In this document: piece by piece, positions 24,884-33,460 of the stretch
Layout: each line of letters begins with the position of its first letter
Numbering within the stretch: position 1 is the stretch's first letter
Source of the DNA: Planctomycetota bacterium
GTDB taxonomy: Bacteria; Planctomycetota; PUPC01; JACPCR01
Length of the DNA: 33,554 bases
Reading direction: 5' to 3'
NCBI GenBank assembly: GCA_027625095.1
Contig: JAQBXN010000099.1
Span: 1-33,554 of the forward strand
Notes under the pieces: generated by a model
What the model was told of the DNA's origin: nothing
The model's input: the letters and a program-made list of their open reading frames with translations, nothing else
Databases searched by the model: none
Program-made: the position numbers and the translations under genes

Positions 24884-25903
24884 ATGGAACGCTTTGTCGA
24901 TGAGGCAAGTATTTTTGTGAAGGCGGGCGACGGCGGCAATGGTTGCGTTAGCTTCCGGCGGGAGAAATACGCACCCCGAGGCGGGCCCAATGGTGGCAAT
25001 GGCGGTGACGGAGGCAGCATCATTTTTTATACGGATCCGCAAGTGGAGACCCTGCTCGATTTCAAATTCCGTCCGAAGAATCAAGCCAAAAGCGGGCAGC
25101 CTGGAATGGGGAACGACAAATTTGGCAGGAAAGGCGAAGATCTGCGTCTTCACTTACCGCTCGGCACTATCGTCAAGGACCGTGACACCGACGAGATCCT
25201 TCACGATCTCGACGTGCCCGAGCTTGAGGTCGTCATAGCCAAAGGGGGCAAAGGAGGGCGCGGAAACCTGGAATTCAAACACTCCACAAACCAGACCCCC
25301 CGCTATGCAGAGGAGGGGACGGACGGTGAAGAACGCTGGCTGAAATTGGAATTAAAACTCGTCGCCGACGTCGGTCTGGTTGGTCTTCCAAACGCGGGCA
25401 AATCTACCTTCCTCAGCCGGGTCTCCGCGGCCACGCCTAAAATTGCAGCCTATCCGTTCACCACACTCAAGCCGCAGTTGGGACTGGTCGCGGTAAACGA
25501 TAAATCCCGTTTCGTTCTTGCTGACCTCCCTGGCCTGATCGAAGGGGCCCATCGGGGTGTCGGCCTGGGCGACCGGTTCTTGCGCCACATCGAACGGACT
25601 CGGATTCTTCTGTTTTTTCTCGATACGGGCGGTCTGGCCGAAACGTCCCCAGCGGAAGCATTCAGAATTCTGCATCACGAGCTGGCCAGCTACAGTAAAG
25701 ACCTTGCCCAGAAGCCCGCACTTGTCGCAGCCAACAAGATGGACCTGACCGAAGCCAAGGATGAACTGGAAAGGTTGCAGAAGGAGTTGCAAATGCCCAT
25801 CTTTCCCATTTCTGCAGTCACAGGTGAAGGGATTCGCTCGTTACTCGATGCCATCCTTCAAGTGCTGGCAGAGTTTAAGAAAGCGCCAGTGTCTGCGGAG
25901 TAA
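24884..25903 (+). CDS. obg: Obg family GTPase (ribosome assembly)
   Basis: A 339-residue GTPase. The Gly-rich Obg fold occupies 1-158 (AGDGGNGCVSFRREKYAPRG, GGPNGGNGGDGGS, then GGKGGRGN). The G domain follows: G1 GLPNAGKST at 167-175, G3 DLPGLIEGAH from 214, G4 NKMD at 284-287 and G5 SAVTGEG from 310. The variable OCT domain is absent, as in many bacteria. ATG 24884 is chosen because family members begin FVDEA within the first residues; a TTG at 24848 is in frame but adds a non-conserved extension. Essential for late 50S assembly in other bacteria. I see no rplU/rpmA upstream, where obg often sits. Confidence 0.97.
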   Translation: MERFVDEASIFVKAGDGGNGCVSFRREKYAPRGGPNGGNGGDGGSIIFYTDPQVETLLDFKFRPKNQAKSGQPGMGNDKFGRKGEDLRLHLPLGTIVKDRDTDEILHDLDVPELEVVIAKGGKGGRGNLEFKHSTNQTPRYAEEGTDGEERWLKLELKLVADVGLVGLPNAGKSTFLSRVSAATPKIAAYPFTTLKPQLGLVAVNDKSRFVLADLPGLIEGAHRGVGLGDRFLRHIERTRILLFFLDTGGLAETSPAEAFRILHHELASYSKDLAQKPALVAANKMDLTEAKDELERLQKELQMPIFPISAVTGEGIRSLLDAILQVLAEFKKAPVSAE

Positions 25904-25944
25904 CCGTATCGAAAGAGCAATTACGGACTCCTGAATCCCATTAC

Positions 25945-26046
25945 TTATAAAAGCATGATGTCTTTTCCTTCGGCTATGAAGGCTTTTGGGAACTCGTTCG
26001 ACACGCCCTGATGGTACGTGGCGCACACGTTCGGTGGCAATGTCAC
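25945..26046 (-). CDS. Possible small protein of 33 residues
   Basis: A GTG-start frame encodes MTLPPNVCATYHQG and ends KAFIAEGKDIMLL. A GGGAG lies eight bases upstream on the minus strand, and the frame begins 80 bases after the stop of the 26126-30943 gene. It is open further upstream to 26154, but that part overlaps the larger gene. No family is recognised; it could be chance. The rest of 25904-26125 carries a TGAATCC heptamer near 25933 and nothing else I can name. Confidence 0.25.
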   Translation of the reverse strand: MTLPPNVCATYHQGVSNEFPKAFIAEGKDIMLL

Positions 26047-26125
26047 AGAGGAATCTCCCGATCTTCTGCTATTCCTTCCAGAACGAATCCGTGAAGCGTC
26101 CGGCTCTTGTAACTCAAGAGACTCT

Positions 26126-29100
26126 TCAGAGCCCTCGTGGAGCGAGGGCACCACGATGTTTCGGTTTCTGCTTATCCAGCCACTCTCCCCAATCTTGAAG
26201 CGAATTGCCTAAACCCGCTTCGAATGTGGATTCGAGGATTTTGGGCAGCATCTGTTGCAGGCCGTTCGTAAGCTCTCCGCGGGCATCGAACAGCATGCGA
26301 ACCAGCTCGGGAGAGTTCTGGCGCATGATGGAGTAGGTAAAGAGATGGTCGTTAAGGAATTTTCGCTTCACGATGCGCTGCTTCAGTGCGGCATGGACTT
26401 CAGGTGAGTCGTTTCGAAGAGCCACGTTGAGGAAGAGGTTTTCCGGGCCTGGCATTCCAGACTTAATGTACCGTTGAACCGCTTCCTCATTTCCGGTGAA
26501 TGCGCTGACCCAGGTCGCCTGTTCTTCGGTGTCACGCTCACCATTCCAGGATTGAAGCGCCAGCTCAAGGGTGCGCGTTGCGTCTGTTTTACCCAGGAGG
26601 TCTATGGCGCGGGTACGGACCCGGAGATCCGGATCCGCGAGACCAAGCTCAACTGGTTTGGTGGCACTCTTAAGATTGCCGGATTCGACGAGGGCCATGA
26701 GACCTCGCAGTGCCTGGCTGCGGACAAACCAGTTCTTGTGCGAAACATACTCTGAACAAATCTGCTCAGCCTTCGTGTGCTCGGAGCGTCCAAGGGCCCA
26801 CAACGCATCACCGAGCGCGTGGTTATCGGATTCTTCGTTGATCAAATCTGATAGAGCATCGCCAATCTCACGCCGTCGGTCTTGCCCCAGTCCTGAATCA
26901 GGATCCGGGAGGCTCTTACCGCGAAGAGACACCCGGCCCAAAGCCTCAGCGGCCGAACGCCTTACCTCCCATCGCTCATGTTTGAGCAATTTGATGAGCG
27001 TTGCCGACATCTGCCATTCCTTGTGAAAACCTGCGAACCAGGCCCCGGCTGACACATCCTGCCAGTCGTTAGACGCCAACATTTCAATGGCTCGTGATTG
27101 CATCATCTCCGGTCGTTTGTCGACCGGGGCCGGCGTGCGTCGGACGAGGATCATTTGAGCGCCGTTGAGCCGATCTAAAGTCATCTCCACGCGCCCGTCT
27201 TCGAAGGTGTATTCAAGGGGTACCGTGTCGAAACCATCAAAGGTCTGAACACTATGCGGCCTGGCTGGTTCTTTCAGGCTGACTTTGACATTCTCTGCGG
27301 TGCGGCCGCGCATGTTGTAGAGCACGATGACTGTGCCGGCTTCGGTGCTGATAGGCGATGCGACGATGCACGATTTGGAAAGGTGGAGTTCGCGTTCGAT
27401 AACGGCTTCATGCAAAGGTTGTGTCAGTGGCTCGCGGGCCGTGTCTGCCCAGACGACGGGATTGCCGCCGATGCGGAATGCACGCCAGGTGTAGGCCTGC
27501 CCGCAGCGGTGGCCGAGGTAGACCAACTTGCCTTTTCCGGCAGGCATCTCCAGCCAAGCCGGACGCCCATCTTCGTATCGGGCGCGGATGACAGCAGCTT
27601 CCAGATGCTCAATCGAAGAAGGGACGCCCGCCGCACCGACCCCGTGTGGACTGAATTGCGCTTTCCCTTCCACGGGCGACATTCGAATAGTGTTAGCGCC
27701 CGTCTCTTTCGTAGCCTCGAAGGCCCGGTTGAATTTCAGATCGGCCAGCATGTCGAGGGCCTCGTCGAATTCATTCCTGGTAGCCGCGTCCGTGCAGGCC
27801 CAGAGCAGGCCGCCTTTCTTTGTCCATTCCAAAATATTTTTCTGGGTGGACTCTTTGACCCACTTATCGAGCACATAGACCGCGTCATAGTGCTCGAGGG
27901 CGCCTTCATCGATTTGCTCTTCGGTGACAAGTTCGGGATTGTAGTACTCGTGTGACATTCCCAGGAAGGCAGCCCGCTTGTCAGCGAAGGAGCTTGGGGC
28001 ATTCCAGTATTCGGTTGAGCGTGCGTAAAGCATGGCGACGCGGCTCGGGCGGGCATATCCGGGTGAAAGGATGTCATCGACTTGTGCCGAACGATTGTTT
28101 ATCTGACCGGTGGCGGCGTATCCGCCGTAACTGTCCGACCAGTGTCCCTCGGTTACCATGTAGACCGGGCCATAGTTGTAATAGCTGATGTATTTCACAT
28201 TGTTAGCCAGCATGGTGCTGGCCCGGAATTGGCTTGGCCAGACGCAATGCATCATCGGGAACGAAACTGGCTTTCCGCCGAAACGTCGAGCGCCCGCGTT
28301 ATAGGGCGCGACCGAAAACGCTACCGCCTGATGGCTGTCCCAGCGCCACCCCCCCATAGACATCCAATCACTTACGCCGGGCATGAGCGGGTAGCCTTCG
28401 CTGGCAAGCTGAAACATGTCGAGCGGCTGAGTACTCGGGAAGTAGAGTGCATGACCGCTCAGCGCTACAAAGCCAACCATGTCTTTGTCAGGAACGCCCT
28501 TCAGAATGCCGTCGGCTGCGAGCTTGAACATGCGGGGAGTCAGCCAGCCACTGTATCTCCGGCTCCAATAGAATAGACGCCGTTCTTCCTTTGTATTCGC
28601 CAGTGAGGGAATGGTCATCATTCGGACATCCTCCCATCTGCGTTTACCGAACAGGTTCGGGCTCAATCCCCCGGCCGTTGCCCACTTGCGGAAACCTTCC
28701 TGCGCCTCGGGGATACCCCCCGCCTCGACCCAGTATTTTTTGACGAACTCTTGCAGAGGCAATGGTTCGAGCCAGTCCGGCTTTTCCTCTCCGAGATCCA
28801 GTTCGTCCAGTTCGAGCTCTACGTTGGTTTTGGCGGAAACGTTGCCGGAGAGTTCATTCAGCGAAGTTGCGTCAATGTGTTCATCTTTTCGAATCGCGCG
28901 AAAGCTCAGAGCGTGAATGCTCTTCTTATCGCCAACGAATCCGAAGCCGCCCTTTTCAGGCAGACCATCGTGCTGATGAATCAAACTATTGTTGATGTAG
29001 AGAGCGGCCTTGCCCCCTTCAAAAATCACCTTGAATGGGGTCTTCACTCCAATGGACGCGCCGGCCTTTGACTGCATCCCGCTGCCTCCCCCGCCATAAC

Positions 29101-30943
29101 CAACTTTAGACACAGCCAGGTTGATCGTAAGGGTCGAAGAGACACGGCCCATCGACCACGAGACATATTTGGTTGGCCGCTCCGCATGGTCCGTCGCTGC
29201 GCGAATGGTGAAGCTGAAATGGTGTTTGCTTGCCACCCCTTCGAGCACGCAGTCGTGGAGATCAGTGCGGGAGTAGAGTTCGCTGCTGCCGGAATAATCA
29301 CGCCAGTAGCCGCCATCTGCTTCTTCGTATCGCCAGAGGGGCGCGGACATTTCGGTCATGTTTATTTCGCCCGGCTCGTCCGCAATCTGAAATACCTTCA
29401 CATGCTTGTAGGTCTCCTCCTCTTTCTTAAACCGATCTTTGTAATAGTCCTCGTATTGCTGGACTGCCCTGGCCTCGTCGTAGGGCATGAATGCCGGCGG
29501 CCAGTACTGGCCCGCGTGAAGGGTCCATCCGTAATTGCGGGCGCTGCGGGGCCCATCGTGTGGAGCACTGGCGCTGTTGAATCCGAGCAGACGCAACGTC
29601 TTGACCATATATTCGTACGGCGCGCCATTGGCGTATCCCCACGCGTTACCGAAATAAAGCGGGCCGCGGGTGAGCGGGAAGAGGCGTTCCCCTGTGGCTT
29701 GCAGGCCATTTTCATAATTTTCCCGCGCGTGGTCGCGGAAGGTGCGAAGTTTGTGAAGATGATTTTCGAAGTCCGTCGCCAACGAGATGTTCGTACCTTC
29801 GGGCTCGTTCCATGAGATTTCACGGAGAACGAAATCCTTATGGGGGAAAACAGCGAACTGCGTAGCGCCCCTGCACTTTTCCAGACCGGCCCCGATCGAA
29901 ATAAAGAGATGGCTCTCACCTCCGCCCAGGCCGGGCGCGCGTTCAAGATCCTGGAGTCGATACCAGCGCGTATAGCCGGTCCTGGTGTGAGGTTCCGATT
30001 TCTTGACGTGAAATCCTGACGGATTCAGATTCCCTCGGCCGGTGCTCCAGGGGTCGTAATGCACGCGCATGCCGATGCTGACCGTGGTGCCCTCTTCAGG
30101 CAGCTCATCAATGCGAAAACGAATAAAGCTCGACCGCGGCGGAGAAATATCGCCAGCGAACGGATACTGGATTTCGTCAGAGGTCGTCAGAAAGCTCGCT
30201 CCCAGATATGGCGCCGCTTCTTCGTGCGGCTTTTTCAGAGGCTCGACATGCATTTCGTAAGAACCAGCCGCGAGCTTCACTTTACCCACTTTCCACCAAT
30301 AGAACGGCCGGTCCCCTTTCGGTGTTTCGACGCGCAGCATGTTAGTCCAGGATCTCTTCTGACCGAGCTCAACAAGGAATTCGTTGGCGGCGACTTCGAC
30401 GCTGTCATCTTTGGCTGTGGAGACCGCGATGCCGTCACCGCTGTCATTGGTGGTTCCATCCGGCGCGGTCTTCAGAGCAACATCCTGATAAGCCGAAAAG
30501 CCTCCCGGCCCGCCGAGACCCGGCCCACCCGCGCCGTCGCAGATTGTTTTAGCGATAAGTTGCTGCCTGCCGTCGAGCAGCTCTACCTTAATTGGGGTAG
30601 GGGCGAGCTTGAGCTGGCTGACCCTTGTCCAAAGAAAATACTCACCTTCAAAACGCACCTTGAATGATGCGCGGACTGAGTCCCTGAGTGGTACGGCCTC
30701 GCCGAAGACAGCGTCGCTGGATTTGAGTAACTTGAGTTCGGTATCACCGCGCACGAAATGTGAGGGCAGAACACTGATGAAATGGAAATCGTCAATGGGC
30801 GTGGGATCGCCATTCCACGCGTGAAGGGGAGCCGCAAGAATGAGCGAGACGAACAGAGCACACATGACGCGAGCGATCCAGGGCTGGAAAAAATAACCAC
30901 GGAAAACACGGGATATGCGGAAAGTTGAATAGTACCGACGCAT
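26126..30943 (-). CDS. Large secreted glycosidase-like multidomain protein with C-terminal HEAT repeats
   Basis: A 1605-residue exported protein. After a basic N-terminus, a hydrophobic signal (about 25-42, ending LHA) directs secretion; Met27 is an alternative start. Residues 45-390 are beta-rich, jelly-roll-like, with a Gly/Pro-rich loop (137-148). A barrel-type region starts near 425 (FGNAWGYANGAPYEYMVKTL) and has ADEPGE at 521-526, a plausible acid pair for a glycoside hydrolase. A LamG/concanavalin-like domain (about 540-690) interrupts it; barrel-like sequence resumes near 725. A Rossmann/GATase-like segment (HYDAVYVLDKWVKES, then KNILEWTKKGGLLW) recalls the trimerisation domain of beta-galactosidases. 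The last 330 residues hold HEAT repeats (HERWEVRRSAAEALGRVS, LADPDLRVRTRAIDLLG). Domain calls past the signal and HEAT are by pattern only. No catalytic family is assigned. No neighbouring polysaccharide genes, apart from the downstream porin. Confidence 0.8.
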   Translation of the reverse strand: MRRYYSTFRISRVFRGYFFQPWIARVMCALFVSLILAAPLHAWNGDPTPIDDFHFISVLPSHFVRGDTELKLLKSSDAVFGEAVPLRDSVRASFKVRFEGEYFLWTRVSQLKLAPTPIKVELLDGRQQLIAKTICDGAGGPGLGGPGGFSAYQDVALKTAPDGTTNDSGDGIAVSTAKDDSVEVAANEFLVELGQKRSWTNMLRVETPKGDRPFYWWKVGKVKLAAGSYEMHVEPLKKPHEEAAPYLGASFLTTSDEIQYPFAGDISPPRSSFIRFRIDELPEEGTTVSIGMRVHYDPWSTGRGNLNPSGFHVKKSEPHTRTGYTRWYRLQDLERAPGLGGGESHLFISIGAGLEKCRGATQFAVFPHKDFVLREISWNEPEGTNISLATDFENHLHKLRTFRDHARENYENGLQATGERLFPLTRGPLYFGNAWGYANGAPYEYMVKTLRLLGFNSASAPHDGPRSARNYGWTLHAGQYWPPAFMPYDEARAVQQYEDYYKDRFKKEEETYKHVKVFQIADEPGEINMTEMSAPLWRYEEADGGYWRDYSGSSELYSRTDLHDCVLEGVASKHHFSFTIRAATDHAERPTKYVSWSMGRVSSTLTINLAVSKVGYGGGGSGMQSKAGASIGVKTPFKVIFEGGKAALYINNSLIHQHDGLPEKGGFGFVGDKKSIHALSFRAIRKDEHIDATSLNELSGNVSAKTNVELELDELDLGEEKPDWLEPLPLQEFVKKYWVEAGGIPEAQEGFRKWATAGGLSPNLFGKRRWEDVRMMTIPSLANTKEERRLFYWSRRYSGWLTPRMFKLAADGILKGVPDKDMVGFVALSGHALYFPSTQPLDMFQLASEGYPLMPGVSDWMSMGGWRWDSHQAVAFSVAPYNAGARRFGGKPVSFPMMHCVWPSQFRASTMLANNVKYISYYNYGPVYMVTEGHWSDSYGGYAATGQINNRSAQVDDILSPGYARPSRVAMLYARSTEYWNAPSSFADKRAAFLGMSHEYYNPELVTEEQIDEGALEHYDAVYVLDKWVKESTQKNILEWTKKGGLLWACTDAATRNEFDEALDMLADLKFNRAFEATKETGANTIRMSPVEGKAQFSPHGVGAAGVPSSIEHLEAAVIRARYEDGRPAWLEMPAGKGKLVYLGHRCGQAYTWRAFRIGGNPVVWADTAREPLTQPLHEAVIERELHLSKSCIVASPISTEAGTVIVLYNMRGRTAENVKVSLKEPARPHSVQTFDGFDTVPLEYTFEDGRVEMTLDRLNGAQMILVRRTPAPVDKRPEMMQSRAIEMLASNDWQDVSAGAWFAGFHKEWQMSATLIKLLKHERWEVRRSAAEALGRVSLRGKSLPDPDSGLGQDRRREIGDALSDLINEESDNHALGDALWALGRSEHTKAEQICSEYVSHKNWFVRSQALRGLMALVESGNLKSATKPVELGLADPDLRVRTRAIDLLGKTDATRTLELALQSWNGERDTEEQATWVSAFTGNEEAVQRYIKSGMPGPENLFLNVALRNDSPEVHAALKQRIVKRKFLNDHLFTYSIMRQNSPELVRMLFDARGELTNGLQQMLPKILESTFEAGLGNSLQDWGEWLDKQKPKHRGALAPRGL

Positions 30944-31580
30944 AGTTCCATGAGGGCAAGTCGACCATATATGTCCTATTGAGGCCGTTGCCGCAAGCTA
31001 TGCGCGCCTTTTGAGAAGAAAGACCCGGCAGGGCTGACAGGCTGGCAGGTCTGGGGAGTTGTCATCACGCGAGAAAACCGGGTGTCAGGGCTTGACATGG
31101 CTGGCCCCGTAACCGAGATGTTGCGCAAAAGATAGCAATACCGGGTCCTGCATCTCAAACCGCCGCTGGCTGGTTCTACACCCTGACTACCTGACTATTA
31201 GTCAGTCCAGTCAATGGACGCGATATCCTTCGGCAGCAGAGGCGTTGAAGGATGGCACACGTTCCGGCGCAGCCCAGCGGCGCTTCATGCTGCGCTCATA
31301 AAAGTTTCTCTGAAAATTTAGTAGTTCCTCACAGCATCTTCATCTGCGGATGGAAACTCCGCACCTTTGATTGGGAGCGGGTAGAGGTGTCCACACCCAA
31401 TCAATTCGTCAGGAGGTGAAGTCGGCCACAACGAACTTTAGCGGGTTCACGCCAGGAGTGGTCGTTTTATTCACACTTAACCGCAGCCACCGTGCCCTGG
31501 GGAGGGGGTAGTTTACGGCTGTTGATCATTGTCACGGTTGTACGAATTCGATTTTTTTGACACACAGACTCAATGTTTTT
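30944..31580. other. Intergenic region with inverted repeats upstream of the porin gene
   Basis: About 640 bases without a supported gene. Two inverted repeats stand out. CTGACTA-T-TAGTCAG at 31191-31205 is a 7-bp palindrome with a one-base centre, operator-like. TTGATTGGG (31367-31375) and CCCAATCAA (31396-31404) form a perfect 9-bp stem, followed seven bases later by AGGAGG (31411-31416), which is not followed by a suitable start codon. I could not place a convincing promoter or match a known riboswitch. A long 5' leader for the porin mRNA is plausible. Confidence 0.5.
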
Positions 31581-31586
31581 GGAGGA
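31581..31586 (+). promoter_or_regulatory. Ribosome binding site that fixes the porin start
   Basis: GGAGGA lies eight bases before GTG 31595 and is the best Shine-Dalgarno sequence in the window. It supports the GTG start over the ATG at 31529, which lies upstream of the site and would place 22 residues before the signal peptide. Confidence 0.8.
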
Positions 31587-31594
31587 ATTTAGAA

Positions 31595-32944
31595 GTGAAA
31601 TCCACGTTACTTTCAACCTTTGCAGCGCTGTCACTCATGACGGTCACTACTGTGCGGGCCGCCGATCCCCTCGCCGAACTACTGGTCAGCAAGGGCGTAT
31701 TGACGTCGTCAGAGGCCGGCAACGCTGCAACCAGAGGCGATCTCATCAATGCGCTTGTTAAGAAGGGCATTATCACCGCAGACGAAGCTGCTTCGCTAGA
31801 GAACGAAAAGACGAAAACGTCCTTTGTAACGACGAACGAATTAGCCGACATGAAAGACGAAGTTGTCGCCACCATCCGTGAGGCTGATGGAGACTTCGGC
31901 ATGCCCAAGTGGCTCGATGGCCTCACAATTAAGGGTGATATCCGAGTCCGCTACGAAGGGTTCGACGAAGATAATGCTAAGCAACGCAATCGCGCACGTG
32001 TCCGTGCGCGGCTGGGCCTTGAGAAGAAGTGGGATAACGGCGTCAAGGCCGGAGTCAAACTTGCAACGGGAAGCACGGGTGACCCTATCTCGACCAACCA
32101 GACGTTCGAAGGAGCCGCGAATAAGAACTTCAATCTGGATCGCGCCTACGTCGGATGGAACCCAGAGTTTGCCGAGTGGCTCACGGTCACTGGTGGACGA
32201 CATGAAAACCTGCTTGAGGGAACCAACATGGTTTGGGACGGAGACCTGAACTTTGAAGGTGTGACCGAACAAGCCGAGCTCAACTTTTCCGAAGACCTCA
32301 GAGCATTTGTAAATCTCGGGCAGTACGTGCTCGGAGAAAGCAGTGGCGGGACGGACAGCCTGCTCTGGGCCTGGCAGGCCGGAGTTGATTTCTCGATGAC
32401 TGACGTGCTGGGAACTGTCCTCGCGGTTGGTTTCTACAACTACCAGAACCTGGCCGCAGCCGGTGACAATGGTTTAAACGAACAGGCTACCGATGCCGGA
32501 AACAGTGGTGCTGCCGGCGCATTGACGTTTGAGTATCGAATCATCGATATCGTCAGTAAATGGAAGCTGGAAGTTGCTGAGATGCCGCTTGGCATCTGGT
32601 TCAACTACGCAATCAATACCGCCAGTGACGCCGGCGCGGTGCAACTTACCGAAGACACCGCCTGGGGAGTTGGCGCGAAGTTGGGCAAGGCCAAGAAAAA
32701 GGGTTCGTGGGACTTGTCTCTCAGCTACAAGCAGATCGAGGCTGATGCCGTGGTTGCCGCCTTCAATGACAGTGACTTTCTCGGCACAAACCGTGAAGGA
32801 ATCACCGTCGGAGGGAAGTATCAGGTGCTCGACAACATGAGCGTCGGGCTCACCGTCATCTCTTCGGAAGTACTGGACACCACGTTCAATTCCGCTGAGA
32901 ACGATTACACACGCTGGCAGCTCGACTGCATCGTGAAGTTCTAG
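31595..32944 (+). CDS. Outer-membrane porin, Porin_5-like
   Basis: A 449-residue outer-membrane beta-barrel. The GTG start gives a clean signal peptide (KSTLLSTFAALSLMTVTTVRAA). The mature N-terminus is helical (LAELLVSKGVLTSSEA, then LVKKGIITADEAASLEN) and may be periplasmic. The rest alternates short amphipathic strands rich in aromatic and charged residues with acidic loops: IKGDIRVRYEGFDED, NRARVRARLGLEKKW, GGKYQVLDNMSVGLTVI. It ends in a strand finishing with C-terminal Phe (DCIVKF), the signal for BAM-dependent insertion. Length and strand pattern fit putative porins common in PVC bacteria. Strong Shine-Dalgarno sequence, long leader and a strong terminator suggest high expression as a single-gene unit. 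Confidence 0.88.
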   Translation: MKSTLLSTFAALSLMTVTTVRAADPLAELLVSKGVLTSSEAGNAATRGDLINALVKKGIITADEAASLENEKTKTSFVTTNELADMKDEVVATIREADGDFGMPKWLDGLTIKGDIRVRYEGFDEDNAKQRNRARVRARLGLEKKWDNGVKAGVKLATGSTGDPISTNQTFEGAANKNFNLDRAYVGWNPEFAEWLTVTGGRHENLLEGTNMVWDGDLNFEGVTEQAELNFSEDLRAFVNLGQYVLGESSGGTDSLLWAWQAGVDFSMTDVLGTVLAVGFYNYQNLAAAGDNGLNEQATDAGNSGAAGALTFEYRIIDIVSKWKLEVAEMPLGIWFNYAINTASDAGAVQLTEDTAWGVGAKLGKAKKKGSWDLSLSYKQIEADAVVAAFNDSDFLGTNREGITVGGKYQVLDNMSVGLTVISSEVLDTTFNSAENDYTRWQLDCIVKF

Positions 32945-32960
32945 TCTCGATCGAACGAAA

Positions 32961-33010
32961 TTTGGCCTTTACCCGAGGGCCAAAGCTCCAAAGCTAATCT
33001 TCTGATTAGC
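32961..33010 (+). other. Two hairpins in the porin 3' UTR
   Basis: TTTGGCC (32961-32967) pairs with GGCCAAA (32978-32984), 10-base loop. GCTAATC (32993-32999) pairs with GATTAGC (33004-33010), TTCT loop. Both stems are perfect 7-bp helices, and they precede the terminator at 33019. No U-run follows either one, so they are not terminators themselves. Confidence 0.7.
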
Positions 33011-33018
33011 CTCTCCAG

Positions 33019-33073
33019 CTCCGGTTCAGCAGTTCCCAATGATTGGGGCTTTCTGCTGTTCCGGAGTTTTTTT
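33019..33073 (+). terminator. Intrinsic terminator of the porin gene
   Basis: CTCCGG (33019-33024) pairs with CCGGAG (33061-33066); inside are CAGCAG/CTGCTG and CCCAAT/ATTGGG, interrupted by TT/TT mismatches. A run of seven T follows at 33067-33073. This is a long, composite, well-formed rho-independent terminator, 75 bases past the porin stop. Confidence 0.9.
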
Positions 33074-33460
33074 ATTGCTGGCCCGCATGTGGGACGCTTT
33101 CCTAAAAAGATAAGGTCCGCAAGCGGATGTGGGGTAAGCCGCGGACTTGCCGTGACGCCTGCGCCACGTGCAGCGGTTGTAAACAGCCTCAGTAAGAACT
33201 GTTCGGAGGCGATGCTCATGACAAGCAATAACTAATCAGACGGGCCCGTCCCCCTCATTGCAGCATATTTCTCCAACTTCTTTTTGTGCCTCATGCTCTC
33301 GCCACGGACCCCGAAGTCGCACAAGACCTTTTCTCGTTCAAGCCAGGGCAGGCGCTCCTTCAGTACTCCAGACACAGGTAGCTGGGCTATCAATAATCCG
33401 AAAGGCGTTCGACCATCCCGGCCCGCAGCGAGCTGCCCTTTACCCACATTTCTGATTCTT
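33074..33460. other. Intergenic region without a supported gene
   Basis: Contains GTCCGC (33115-33120)/GCGGAC (33141-33146) and a competing CCGC-AA-GCGG hairpin (33117-33126), which suggest alternative RNA structures. A minus-strand frame (33232-33549) is open but shows no family features and runs into the palindromic repeat at the window end. Confidence 0.4.

Noticed and set aside
31166..31190. GGTTCTACACC, reminiscent of a tRNA T-loop
   Set aside because: It lacks the GGTTCGA core, and no acceptor, D or anticodon arm can be folded around it.
31405..31500. Cobalamin-type or other riboswitch in the porin leader
   Set aside because: A hairpin and GCCA-like bits are present, but the conserved boxes of the riboswitch classes I know are missing.
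31557..31562. TTGACA as a -35 box for the porin
   Set aside because: Its -10 region would fall on the ribosome binding site, leaving almost no leader, and no TATAAT-like sequence is there.
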